A stretch of DNA of 52,604 bases from CAZVFX01 sp964626565. Its GTDB lineage: Bacteria; Myxococcota_A; UBA9042; CAIXZC01. The stretch lies in assembly GCA_964626565.1 (NCBI GenBank), contig CAZVFX010000043.1, positions 1 to 52,604 of the forward strand, in the 5' to 3' direction. The notes beneath the pieces are model-generated. The model was not told the origin of the DNA, searched no databases, and saw only the letters and a list, made by a program, of their open reading frames with translations. A program made the position numbers and the translations under genes. Of this stretch, positions 43,352 to 52,587 are shown in pieces. How positions within the stretch are numbered: position 1 is the stretch's first letter; the number at the start of each line of letters is the position of its first letter.

Positions 43352-44635
43352 CTACTTGTGGATTCGCCGCAACTCCTCACCCATGGCGCGAATGTCGGTG
43401 AGGTCCTGAACCATCTCACTCCAACCGTACCACAGCGCATAGTCGGGATTGGCGTGGAAGGCTCCCTGGAATGCGCGCATGCGATGCTTCAAAAACATGA
43501 CGAACAACCGCTGCTCGATGGGCGTTTGGGCGTCGTGGAACGCCAGCAGATCCGGGAAGGCGTATGAGTAGCCCTCGGGCTTGGCGAGGACACCGTCCTT
43601 GTACAGGGCCGCGACGATGCGGATCGCCTCGGCCATCAGGTGGTCGATCTCCTTGATCAGGTCGTCCCCTTTCTGCAACTCGGCCCGGGCAAAGGAGGGG
43701 GAGTGACACTGGCTGCACGCCTGCAGCATCTTGTCCCTCGGCGCCTGCCACGCTTCCTCGGTGAGCTTGGCCACATTGGCGGCCTTGACTACCTCGAGGC
43801 GGGCGGTGGGGTTGCCGTCGGGGTCGAGCACTCCCAGGCCCTGGAGGATTGCGGCCCGGTCCGCGGCCCACTGCTTGTCCTCAGGCATGGGTAGCCGAAC
43901 CGCGAGGAAGCCCCACGAAGTGTCGACCGCGTGGTCGCCATCGGGCATGTGGCAGGTCTGGCAAGTGGGGGCAGACGCACCCTCGGGTAGTTTGCCTGTT
44001 TGTTTCAGCAGGTGGCGAACGCCGTGCTTCGAGGAAGAGTACATCTCCCATTGCGGGTGATCGAAGCCCATGTGGCAGGTCTGGCAAGCCTGGGGCTCTC
44101 TAGCTTCCGCTACGGAAAAGGTATGGCGAGTGTGGCAGGAGTCGCACGCGGCCACGCCGTAGGTGGAGGATCCTTCCTTCTTCATGCGCGCCATGTCGGC
44201 TTCCGACTTCAGTCCGATCTTGTGGCACCCGCCGCACCCCTTCATCCCATCGATGAGTGCCGTCGGCTGGGCGTGAATGGTGGGCATGGCATTCATCGCG
44301 GCCCAGGCCAGGGCGTGCTTGCCCTTCTTGTACTGCTCTACCCTCTCTTCATGACACTCAGCGCACGTTTCGGGGGTGGGAAGCTTGACGTTGGCCACGT
44401 CATCGGCCGAATTGTGACCGTCGCCGTGACAGGCGTCGCAACCCACATCTTCCCTGGAGTGCGCGCTGAGCTTCCAGTCGCCGACCGCACGTGGCGTGAT
44501 GGCGCTGTGGCACTGCACACAGCCGTCCGCGGTGCCGCTGGGCGGGTCTCCTTCTCCGGCGGAAGTTCCGCGCTGCAACAGGACTGCAAAAACGACAAAT
44601 ACCGTGACTACCGTGACTGCTTGAAGCGATCTCAT
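43352..44635 (-). CDS. octaheme c-type cytochrome, hydroxylamine oxidoreductase (HAO) family
   Basis: 427 residues with a signal peptide (MRSLQAVTVVTVFVVFAVLLQRGTSAG). Eight CxxCH heme sites at 39, 66, 91, 134, 164, 184, 225 and 307. Between sites 6 and 8 are SKHGVRHLL, PTCQTCHMPDGDH and WGF, and near the C terminus HANPDYALWYGWSEM, which fit the HAO/epsilonHAO family. Such enzymes oxidise hydroxylamine or reduce nitrite. The Tyr that cross-links the P460 heme cannot be placed by eye, so direction is undecided. GGAGGAAGAC precedes ATG. Divergent from the Rrf2 gene. Confidence 0.85.
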   Translation of the reverse strand: MRSLQAVTVVTVFVVFAVLLQRGTSAGEGDPPSGTADGCVQCHSAITPRAVGDWKLSAHSREDVGCDACHGDGHNSADDVANVKLPTPETCAECHEERVEQYKKGKHALAWAAMNAMPTIHAQPTALIDGMKGCGGCHKIGLKSEADMARMKKEGSSTYGVAACDSCHTRHTFSVAEAREPQACQTCHMGFDHPQWEMYSSSKHGVRHLLKQTGKLPEGASAPTCQTCHMPDGDHAVDTSWGFLAVRLPMPEDKQWAADRAAILQGLGVLDPDGNPTARLEVVKAANVAKLTEEAWQAPRDKMLQACSQCHSPSFARAELQKGDDLIKEIDHLMAEAIRIVAALYKDGVLAKPEGYSYAFPDLLAFHDAQTPIEQRLFVMFLKHRMRAFQGAFHANPDYALWYGWSEMVQDLTDIRAMGEELRRIHK

Positions 44636-44765
44636 GTCTTCCTCCTGCCCTGCGATTGTTGTTGTGCGGCCTCCTGGGATACCGCGGGTTAACTACCCAT
44701 TCTGGACATTGGCATCTGTTGCTCGCAATGTCAAGACCGATTGTTGGGAGTCACGCGGCAGGTGT

Positions 44766-44794
44766 TTGACTTTGCGTGGTGTAGCGGCTATCTT
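44766..44794 (+). promoter_or_regulatory. predicted sigma70 promoter of the Rrf2 gene
   Basis: -35 TTGACT (44766-44771), 17-bp spacer, -10 TATCTT (44789-44794). Start near 44801, with GGAGG 11 bp before the ATG at 44818. The divergent cytochrome has a TTGACA at 44734-44729 (minus) but no clear -10. Confidence 0.55.
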
Positions 44795-44817
44795 GAGTTG
44801 CGGAGGTTCAGGTAATA

Positions 44818-45225
44818 ATGATATCGCTAACCAGCAAATATGCGTTGAGGACTCTTGCCCATCTGGCAGGGTTGGAGCCGGGAAGGAGCTTGCTCGCCCG
44901 TGAGTTGGCTCAGTTGGTGGACGCCCCTCCCCAGTATCTGGCCAAATTGCTTGTGACGCTCAGCAAGGCTGGGATTCTGTCCGCGGTGCGCGGCAGCGGT
45001 GGCGGCTATCGGTTGGGGAAGCCCGGTTCCGAGGTGTCCCTGGCCAGGGTGGTGGAGGTGCTCGAAGGGCCCCTCCACGCTCCGGCTTGCCTCCTGGACG
45101 ATTCGAAGCAGTGTGAAGCGCCCGGGGAAAGCTGCGAGGTCCTTCCCTCCTGGTGCAAGGTGCAGGAGACCTATGTGAACTTCCTCAAGAACACCACCGT
45201 CGCGGATATCGCAGTGTCTAAGTAG
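44818..45225 (+). CDS. Rrf2-family transcriptional regulator with Cys cluster
   Basis: 135 residues. N-terminal winged helix: MISLTSKYALRTLAHLA, then LAQLVDAPPQYLAKLLVTLSKAGILSAVRGSGGGYRLG, the classic Rrf2 recognition/wing region. Cys91, Cys99, Cys106 and Cys113 follow, in the place where IscR (92, 98, 104) and NsrR bind a Fe-S cluster; the spacing is wider by about two. Likely senses NO, iron or redox state. Divergent from the HAO-family cytochrome, which it may control. Confidence 0.88.
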   Translation: MISLTSKYALRTLAHLAGLEPGRSLLARELAQLVDAPPQYLAKLLVTLSKAGILSAVRGSGGGYRLGKPGSEVSLARVVEVLEGPLHAPACLLDDSKQCEAPGESCEVLPSWCKVQETYVNFLKNTTVADIAVSK

Positions 45226-45231
45226 TACCGG

Positions 45232-47202
45232 TCAGGCCTCAAGAAGGAATCTGTTCATTTCTGCGACTAGATCCCTCAATTCAGCAGCCTTTTCGAAATC
45301 GAGTTTTCGGGCCGCAGCCTTCATCCGCTTCGTCAGCTCCTCAACTTCCGCCTCAAGTACTTCCGACTTCCACCCCTGCCGCCGGATCTTCTTGGGGATT
45401 TTGTCGCCAATTCTAGGCATGGCCAGAAGGGGTTTTTGGATGCTCACCGGAGTGATGCCGTTGGCAACATTGTGGTCGTGCTGCACTTTCCGACGGCGGG
45501 ATGCCTCGGACATCGCGGCCTTAATGGAACGGGTTTCCCGGTCAGCGTACAGAATCACCTTTCCGTCCAGGTTGCGCGCGGCCCGCCCCGAAACCTGTAT
45601 AAGGCTTCTTTCGGCTCGGAGGAAGCCCTCCTTGTCCGCATCGAGGACCGCGACCAGCGACACTTCTGGAAGGTCCAGACCTTCCCGGAGAAGGTTGATT
45701 CCCACCAGGACATCGTATTTGCCCGACCGGAGTGCAAAGAGCAGTTCCACCCGCTCCAGGGTGTCGATGTCCGAGTGCAGGTAGGCTGCTTTGAGGCCTT
45801 GTTCTCTAAGATAGCCGGTTAGATCTTCGGCCATTCGCTTGGTCAAGGTCGCAACCAGGGCGCGCTGGCCCTTGGAAATACGGGCCTTCAACTCGGGAAC
45901 CAGGTCCTCAACCTGGGTGGAGGCTGGACGCATCTCCATGACGGGATCGAGGAGCCCGGTGGGCCGGACTATCTGCTCGACAATCGCGCCCCCGGCCTGT
46001 TCGAGTTCCCAATCGCCGGGGGTGGCCGAAACGTAGAGCACCTGCCCTACCCTCTCCCGCCATTCCTCGAAGGTGAGGGGGCGGTTGTCCAATGCGGAAG
46101 GTAGGCGGAAGCCGAACTTGACCAGGCTTTCCTTGCACATCCGATCTCCACCGTACATGCCTCCAATCTGCGGGATGGTGACGTGGCTTTCATCTACGAA
46201 GCAGAGAAAGTCGTCCGGGAAATAGTCGATGAGGGTCCAGGGAGGCTCGCCCGGTTGGCGTCCGTCAAGGTGGCGGGAGTAGTTCTCAACCCCCGGGCAG
46301 TGTCCTGCAATCTCCATTAATTCCAGGTCGTAGAGGGTTCGTTGTTCAAGTCTTTCTGCATAGTGCGGGCTGCCCCCCGAGTGTAATTCCGTCAGCCGTC
46401 CCTTCAATTCCAGGCGGATGTCATCCATGGCCCGATGGAGAATGTCTGCAGGAGTGACATAGTGGCTGTTGGCGATAATGAGTGCTCGGGGAAGGGTGGT
46501 GAAGGCAGCTCCGGTAAGGGGGTCAACCTCCTCGATTCTCTCGATGGTCTCACCCCAGAAGGAGATTCTGATGACCCGAGACGCCTCCGACGCGGGGAAC
46601 AGCTCCAGAACGTCTCCCCGCAGGCGGAAGCTCCCCCGATAGAAGTCGTATTGCTGGCGTTCGTATTGCATCTCCACGAGGCGGCGCACCACCTCCTCAA
46701 CCTCCACCGTCTGCCCCTCTCTCAGTTCCAGCATGATGCTGCGGTAGCGAGCAGGGTCACCCATTCCGAAGATACATGAAACACTGGCGACGACGATGGT
46801 GTCCCGGCGCTCCATTATGGCCCGGGTTGCAGAGTGACGAAGGCGATCCACCTCGTCGTTGATGTGCGACTCCTTGGCGATGTAGGTGTCGGTGCGCGGC
46901 ATGTATGCTTCGGGCTGATAGTAGTCGTAGTAGCTTACGAAATACTCAACTGCATTGTTGGGGAACAACTCCTTGAATTCCCGGTAGAGTTGGGCCGCCA
47001 GCGTCTTGTTGTGGGCGATAACCAGAGCCGGCCGCTGGAGCCTCTCCACCAGGTGGGCGATGGTGAACGTCTTACCCGAACCGGTGACGCCCAACAGGAC
47101 CTGGTGTTCCAGCCCTTCCTTGACGCCTTTGGCCAGACTCTCAATGGCTGCAGGCTGGTCGCCCGCGGGAGTGAACTCCGCCCTAATCTTGAAACGTGCC
47201 AT
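45232..47202 (-). CDS. uvrB: excinuclease ABC subunit B
   Basis: 656 residues, normal length. Damage-verifying helicase of nucleotide excision repair. Walker A GVTGSGKTFT, beta-hairpin YDYYQPEAY, SVSCIFGMGDP, DESHVT, SATPGDWE, and DLPEVSLVAVLDADKEGFLR are all typical; the C-terminal UVR motif is ARKLDFEKAAELRDL. 18 bp downstream of the diguanylate cyclase and convergent with the Rrf2 gene at 7 bp. Confidence 0.98.
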   Translation of the reverse strand: MARFKIRAEFTPAGDQPAAIESLAKGVKEGLEHQVLLGVTGSGKTFTIAHLVERLQRPALVIAHNKTLAAQLYREFKELFPNNAVEYFVSYYDYYQPEAYMPRTDTYIAKESHINDEVDRLRHSATRAIMERRDTIVVASVSCIFGMGDPARYRSIMLELREGQTVEVEEVVRRLVEMQYERQQYDFYRGSFRLRGDVLELFPASEASRVIRISFWGETIERIEEVDPLTGAAFTTLPRALIIANSHYVTPADILHRAMDDIRLELKGRLTELHSGGSPHYAERLEQRTLYDLELMEIAGHCPGVENYSRHLDGRQPGEPPWTLIDYFPDDFLCFVDESHVTIPQIGGMYGGDRMCKESLVKFGFRLPSALDNRPLTFEEWRERVGQVLYVSATPGDWELEQAGGAIVEQIVRPTGLLDPVMEMRPASTQVEDLVPELKARISKGQRALVATLTKRMAEDLTGYLREQGLKAAYLHSDIDTLERVELLFALRSGKYDVLVGINLLREGLDLPEVSLVAVLDADKEGFLRAERSLIQVSGRAARNLDGKVILYADRETRSIKAAMSEASRRRKVQHDHNVANGITPVSIQKPLLAMPRIGDKIPKKIRRQGWKSEVLEAEVEELTKRMKAAARKLDFEKAAELRDLVAEMNRFLLEA

Positions 47203-47220
47203 GAGTGAACCGCCGGGGGA

Positions 47221-48102
<882 letters not shown>

Positions 48103-48150
48103 GACAGCCTCCAAACTGAGTACCTAGGATAGAGCAACATTCTTGAATCG

Positions 48151-49083
48151 TCAAGCTCGCGGGTGGTGCTTTTTGTATGCGGCTCGCAGGTCTTCCCGTG
48201 ACAGGTGGGTGTAGACCTCGGTTGTGGTGATGTTCTCGTGGCCAAGCAGCACTTGAACGACCCGGAGGTCCGCACCGTTTACCAGGAGGTGGGTGGCGAA
48301 GCAGTGCCGCAACATGTGTGGGTGCACATCTTCCTTGAGTCCGGCCTTGGCCGAGTATTTCTTCAGCAGTTTCCACACCGCCTGCCTGGTCAGGCCCTTG
48401 CCCCGGCGACTCACGAAGACGACCGTTCTGGCATCGGAGTAGAGCCGGGAAGCGCTGCGGAGCAGCCTGCTGCGGGTGTTTTCGAGATACAGCTCAAGCC
48501 GCCGTGCCGCCGCGCCGGCGAGGGGCACCATGCGTTGCTTGCGCCCCTTCCCTTCCACAAGCACCAGGCGCTCGGTCATCTGGACGTTGGCCAGTTTCAG
48601 GCCCACGGCCTCGCTGACCCGGACGCCCGACGCGTACATGAACTCGAGCAACGCCCTGTCCCTGATCCCTTCGGGCGTCTCTGTGGAAGGTGCGTCGAGG
48701 AGGCGAACTACCTCCTCTTCGGATAGGATGGCGGGTAGCCGGAAAGGCAGGCGCAGCGCTTCGATGAGCTCGGTGGGATTGGCCGTGACCACATCCCGCT
48801 CGTGGAGGAAGGTGTAGAACCGGCGAATTGAAGAGAGCTGGCGCGCACGGGTGCTTTCGGCCGCGCCCGCGGCCATCCGGGCGTCCAGAAAAGCGACCAC
48901 GTCCGCACGGGCCAACCTGCCAAGTCCTCGGGCGGACGGAACCGACTCCAGGAATTGCCGCAGATCCTGCTCGTACGCGTTGACCGTTGCTGGGCTTAGA
49001 TTCCGTTCGAATCGGATGTGCCAAAGAAAATCATCGAGGTGTTGCTGACTGGTGCGGGATATTCTGGCGGGGCCGCTAGTCAC
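48151..49083 (-). CDS. xerD: site-specific tyrosine recombinase XerC/XerD
   Basis: 310 residues from GTG 49083, whose GTGACTAG overlaps the stop of the small ORF upstream and has GGGAGG just before it; ATG 49131 is an alternative. SAM-like N-terminal domain HLDDFLWHIRFERNLSPATVNAYEQDL. Catalytic residues: Arg in SGVRVSE, Lys in GKGRKQR, HMLRHCFATH (His and Arg), LGHENITTTEVYTH (His and the Tyr nucleophile). Resolves chromosome dimers at dif. XerC versus XerD cannot be settled from motif alone. No dif site was found. Confidence 0.93.
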   Translation of the reverse strand: MTSGPARISRTSQQHLDDFLWHIRFERNLSPATVNAYEQDLRQFLESVPSARGLGRLARADVVAFLDARMAAGAAESTRARQLSSIRRFYTFLHERDVVTANPTELIEALRLPFRLPAILSEEEVVRLLDAPSTETPEGIRDRALLEFMYASGVRVSEAVGLKLANVQMTERLVLVEGKGRKQRMVPLAGAAARRLELYLENTRSRLLRSASRLYSDARTVVFVSRRGKGLTRQAVWKLLKKYSAKAGLKEDVHPHMLRHCFATHLLVNGADLRVVQVLLGHENITTTEVYTHLSREDLRAAYKKHHPRA

Positions 49084-49195
49084 GCTCCTCCCGAGAAGGA
49101 AGGAAGGTGAGGACTGCTTGCATACTGGCATAAGAAAGGCCTACGGCAACTACGATTCCGGCGAGCACAATTCCTACAGTCGCTATTCCTTCCAT
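49076..49195 (-). CDS. small single-TM protein (39 residues) upstream of xerD
   Basis: ATG 49195 with a GGGGG RBS region; encodes MEGIATVGIVLAGIVVAVGLSYASMQAVLTFLPSREERD in abbreviated terms: one TM helix (residues 4-30) and a polar tail. The stop overlaps the xerD GTG, so translation coupling is likely. Two inverted repeats lie just upstream (49212-49240). Short, but codon pattern, RBS and coupling support it. Function unknown. Confidence 0.55.
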   Translation of the reverse strand: MEGIATVGIVLAGIVVAVGLSYASMQAVLTFLPSREERD

Positions 49196-49211
49196 CTGCG
49201 AACCCCCTGAA

Positions 49212-49240
49212 TGTCACGATGACACGCCTTCGTGAAGGCG
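49212..49240. promoter_or_regulatory. two adjacent inverted repeats upstream of the small ORF
   Basis: TGTCA-CGA-TGACA (49212-49224) followed at once by CGCCTTC-GT-GAAGGCG (49225-49240). They sit 17 nt upstream of the small ORF start and between divergent units. The first could be an operator half-site pair; the second could be an RNA hairpin. No U-run follows on either strand, so neither looks like a terminator. Confidence 0.4.
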
Positions 49241-49344
49241 CCATCCCTCCATTCAAAATCGTAAGCGGGTTCTGCCACACCGTCAAAAAAATGGCAAGCC
49301 CTAATTGCGTTTCGTTTACAGCCCTTTTCTGTTTCCCCTTGCCC

Positions 49345-49353
49345 TGTTAGAAT
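49345..49353 (+). promoter_or_regulatory. extended -10 of glpD
   Basis: TGTTAGAAT: a TGn extended -10 followed by TAGAAT (49348-49353). No good -35 is visible (TTTTCT at 49325). Start near 49360 leaves about 25 nt to the TTG start. Confidence 0.35.
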
Positions 49354-49384
49354 CCCTTAGGAAGAATTTGGTGGAGGTGGCCCC

Positions 49385-51064
49385 TTGTCCTTTACTGTCC
49401 TGGAACGCACGCAACAAATTTCGAAGGCTCGATCAGACGTATTCGATATCGCAGTGGTGGGCGGCGGAATCACCGGTGCGGGGGTGGCTCGAGATGCGGC
49501 GCTGAGGGGTCTGACAGTGGTGCTCCTGGAGCGTGGGGACCTGGCTTGCGGCACCTCAAGTAAGTCTTCCAGAATGATCCACGGAGGATTGAGATATCTG
49601 GAGCATTTCAGGCTCGGGCTGGTTCACGAATCGGTGGTAGAGCGATGGCGGCTCATGCGGCTTGCTCCCCATCTTGTCAAGCCGTTGCCTTTTCTTTACC
49701 CTGTGTACAAGGAGGACCGCCCGCGTCTGCCGGTGGTTTCCACAGGGACTTTCATTTACTCCATGTTGTCTGCATTTCGCACTCCCGGACCGCGTCGGCG
49801 ATGCTCCGCGAGGGTGGTGGCCGACATCGAGCCCGGGCTGGAGCAGGACGGTCTCACGGGGGCGGCCCTCTATTATGACTGCAGCACCAACGACGCCCGG
49901 TTGACCCTTGAGACGGCCATGGACGCGGCTGGGGCGGGAGCTGTGATTCTGCCCCGTGCGGAGGTCACCGGTTCCGTCAGGGGGAGCCAGGGCTTCGAAG
50001 TGTCGGCCAGGGACGCAACGAGCGGCGAGGAGTTCAGCGTGCAGGCGCGGTCGCTGGCGTTGGCCGCAGGAGCCTGGACCGACGCGGTGATGCCGCTGGC
50101 GGCTCCCGGGCACGGTAAGTGGCTGAGACCCACCAAAGGTGTGCACATTGTCTTCTCAGCGGCTCGGTTTCCGGTGAACCACGCGGTGGTGATGCGCTCT
50201 GTTCATAACGACCGGCGGATCGTTTTCGCGGTGCCCTGGGGAGAGCACACATACGTGGGTACCACCGATACCGATTTTCCCGACACCGGAGCGCGGCTTA
50301 CCGTTACGGCGTCGGATTGCCGCTACCTCCTGGACATCTGCCAACGCTACTTCCCCGGCCTGAACCTCACCGCCGATGACATTGTGAGCGTCTGGGCCGG
50401 TGTTCGCCCACTGGTGGCTCCGGAGGACGAAGTTGACGCTGACGAAGCGGTCGACCCCTCCGATGTCTCCCGAGAAGAAAAGGTAGAGTTGGTGGAGCCG
50501 GGCGTGGTCGCGGTGGCCGGCGGTAAACTCACTACCTACAGGGTCATGGGCGCTCACGTGGTCGATCGGCTGCGACGAAGCGTAGGCGAAAGCTGGTCCG
50601 TGAATCCTGGCCCCTCGGTTACGGAGGACCGACCGCTACCCGGTGGAGTAGGAGTTGACGATCTTGAGGAGATGGCCGGGACCCTGCAGAGCGAGCACCC
50701 TTCCCTGCCGGCCGACTGGCTTGCAAAGCTGGCCCGGGAGTACGGTGTGAGGGCCGCGGAAATAGCGGGCATGGCGGCTCAGGATTCCTCTCTGTTGGAG
50801 CCTATGCCGGGCGGCGGTGGAATCCGATTGGCTGAGGTCCACTTCGCAATCAAGGATGAGTACGTGTGCACCGTTGAGGACTTCCTGGTCCGCCGAAGTT
50901 ACGTGTATTACCAGGCCGAGGACCAGGGATTGGCCGCGGCCCCCATGGTGGCTGATGCTTTGGTTGCAACCGGGGTTCTAGACCGGGAAGCTGCGTCAGC
51001 CCAGGTCGCGGAATATGGCGCCCGGCTTACTGAATGGCAGGAGGCTTTGCGCAAGGAGGCGTGA
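49385..51064 (+). CDS. glpD: aerobic FAD-dependent glycerol-3-phosphate dehydrogenase
   Basis: 559 residues from TTG 49385, with GGAGG 8 nt upstream. Membrane-associated enzyme oxidising glycerol 3-phosphate to dihydroxyacetone phosphate and feeding electrons to quinone. FAD motif VVGGGITGAGVARDAALRG, followed by ERGDLACGTSSKSSRMIHGGLRYLE, which is diagnostic; later GTTDTDFP and GVRPLVAPEDE. C-terminal domain to 559. It opposes GpsA, so this organism can both make and burn G3P. No glpK or glpF is in view. Confidence 0.95.
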   Translation: MSFTVLERTQQISKARSDVFDIAVVGGGITGAGVARDAALRGLTVVLLERGDLACGTSSKSSRMIHGGLRYLEHFRLGLVHESVVERWRLMRLAPHLVKPLPFLYPVYKEDRPRLPVVSTGTFIYSMLSAFRTPGPRRRCSARVVADIEPGLEQDGLTGAALYYDCSTNDARLTLETAMDAAGAGAVILPRAEVTGSVRGSQGFEVSARDATSGEEFSVQARSLALAAGAWTDAVMPLAAPGHGKWLRPTKGVHIVFSAARFPVNHAVVMRSVHNDRRIVFAVPWGEHTYVGTTDTDFPDTGARLTVTASDCRYLLDICQRYFPGLNLTADDIVSVWAGVRPLVAPEDEVDADEAVDPSDVSREEKVELVEPGVVAVAGGKLTTYRVMGAHVVDRLRRSVGESWSVNPGPSVTEDRPLPGGVGVDDLEEMAGTLQSEHPSLPADWLAKLAREYGVRAAEIAGMAAQDSSLLEPMPGGGGIRLAEVHFAIKDEYVCTVEDFLVRRSYVYYQAEDQGLAAAPMVADALVATGVLDREAASAQVAEYGARLTEWQEALRKEA

Positions 51065-51074
51065 TCCGGTCAGT

Positions 51075-51635
51075 CTAGAGTCCGATTTCAGGCCCCACAC
51101 CTTTCATCGCATCCAGCGACAGGTTGATGAAGTCGTCGAGGGAGATTCCCACGTGCTCTATGAGCCGGATGCAGTCACGGTCTACGTTGGCGGCAAACCG
51201 TTTTTCCTTCATTCGCTTGCGGATCGATTTCGGTTTCACGTCCCCTACCCTCTTCGACGGATATACCAGCGTACACGCGACGATGAGGCCGGTGATGGTT
51301 TCAGCCGCGCTTAGCGCGAAGTGGAACGGCTCTGTGCACTTTTCGCCGGTTTCGGAATTGTGGGTCAGGATCGCTTGCAACCCTGCGTCCGGATATCCCT
51401 TTTCAGAGAGAATGCGCACCGTCTCCAGCGCGTGCCGGCCGAGGTCGTTGGATACCAGCTCCAGATCCATGTCATGCAAGAGCCCGGTGATCCCCCACAA
51501 CTCCTCGTCCTCGCCGAGCTTCTTCGCCAGCGCTCTCATGATCGCTTCGGTCGCGATCATATGGCGAACGAGATTCTCCTGCTTGACATAAGTTCGAAGT
51601 AACTCTTCTGCTTCAGCTCTATCCGGCAACCACAT
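51075..51635 (-). CDS. HD-domain hydrolase, unknown substrate
   Basis: 186 residues. HD superfamily metal ligands: RHMIATEAIMR (first His), GLLHDMDLE (His-Asp), then ETVRIL and ILTHN. Compact, resembling the stand-alone YfbR/HDIG-type hydrolases acting on nucleotides or other phosphoesters. GGAGGG precedes the ATG. Convergent with glpD, 10 bp away, and divergent from the barrel gene. Confidence 0.8.
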   Translation of the reverse strand: MWLPDRAEAEELLRTYVKQENLVRHMIATEAIMRALAKKLGEDEELWGITGLLHDMDLELVSNDLGRHALETVRILSEKGYPDAGLQAILTHNSETGEKCTEPFHFALSAAETITGLIVACTLVYPSKRVGDVKPKSIRKRMKEKRFAANVDRDCIRLIEHVGISLDDFINLSLDAMKGVGPEIGL

Positions 51636-51789
51636 CGAACACCCTCCATGAAAGCACTGAATCTATAGCATTAAGCGGGAAGTTAAAAAAAGAGCAAGTT
51701 GCTCCTAAAGGTTTCCCGTCGCCGGGCCGATACATTATTCGTGGCTTGAAAATGAGCACATTGAAAAACCAAAGTTCACGGGGAATCCG

Positions 51790-52410
51790 ATGAAATATAT
51801 AACGACGACAATCATGGCAACGCTGGTGGTGCTGATGGCACACCAACCCGTTGCTCACGCAGACAATACTTCACTTCTCACTCTCGGCTTCGGCCAGACG
51901 GTGGGAATCGCCCATGTAATGCCGGTCAATGGAGGGTCCAACAACTCGGTGGTTTCGGAACTCAACGTCAGGCTCAAGATGCTCACCGTCCTGGGATTCG
52001 ATTTCAACTACAACGTAGTGGGAGAGCAGTCGGTAGGCAACGGCGAAATCTACGCCTCCAATTATCGCATGTCGGCGCTGCTTTATCTCGTCCCCACCGA
52101 TGTTATGTCGCTGTACGTGGCGGCCGGGGCCGGCGCCAGCGAAGTGTCCGACCTGACCTCCTCTGAAATGAATGATAAGTCCTACCACGGTGGCGGCGGT
52201 CTGGAACTCTACGTGGGTGACCACATGGCGCTGAGCACCGAGTTCCTGATGCTGGTTCCCGAGGTTTCCCGCATCGTCGTTTCCAAGCAGCCGCTGAGCG
52301 TGGACGAGTCGGGACAGGTGGACTGGTCCTCGGCCGACAGCCCCGGCGTGTCAGACTACGTCTCGTCCGACAATTTCCAGGTCACCTTCGGTTTGAAGTA
52401 CTACTTCTAA
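51790..52410 (+). CDS. outer-membrane beta-barrel protein
   Basis: 206 residues. Signal peptide MKYITTTIMATLVVLMAHQPVAHA, then beta-strand-rich sequence and terminal Phe in VTFGLKYYF, the classic signal for BAM-mediated insertion. About eight short amphipathic strands, so an OmpW/OmpX-size barrel is likely. GGGGA precedes the ATG. An inverted repeat GAGCAA-G-TTGCTC lies 86 bp upstream and could be an operator. Function unknown. Confidence 0.8.
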   Translation: MKYITTTIMATLVVLMAHQPVAHADNTSLLTLGFGQTVGIAHVMPVNGGSNNSVVSELNVRLKMLTVLGFDFNYNVVGEQSVGNGEIYASNYRMSALLYLVPTDVMSLYVAAGAGASEVSDLTSSEMNDKSYHGGGGLELYVGDHMALSTEFLMLVPEVSRIVVSKQPLSVDESGQVDWSSADSPGVSDYVSSDNFQVTFGLKYYF

Positions 52411-52587
52411 ACCACCCTTCCCCATTCCACTCCTTCGCAATGAGAATCAACCCGCAAAGTAGGTGTTGACGGCGACTCAATGATGTCACAGGATAAACAT
52501 GTGCATCCGGAGTAGTCGTTCGATCGAATCGGGACAACCTGGAAGCTGTTTGCAGAATGGAGAATATCCGGTAGCGAGGTATCGAGA

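Noticed and set aside
44338..44346. Additional GGGTAGGG copy
   Set aside because: The plus strand reads CTCTACCC, one mismatch, so it was not counted.
49225..49240. CGCCTTC-GT-GAAGGCG as an intrinsic terminator
   Set aside because: No U-run follows on either strand.
51692..51704. GAGCAA-G-TTGCTC as a terminator (T-run on minus strand)
   Set aside because: The loop is too small and it lies upstream of the HD gene start rather than after a gene; at most an operator.
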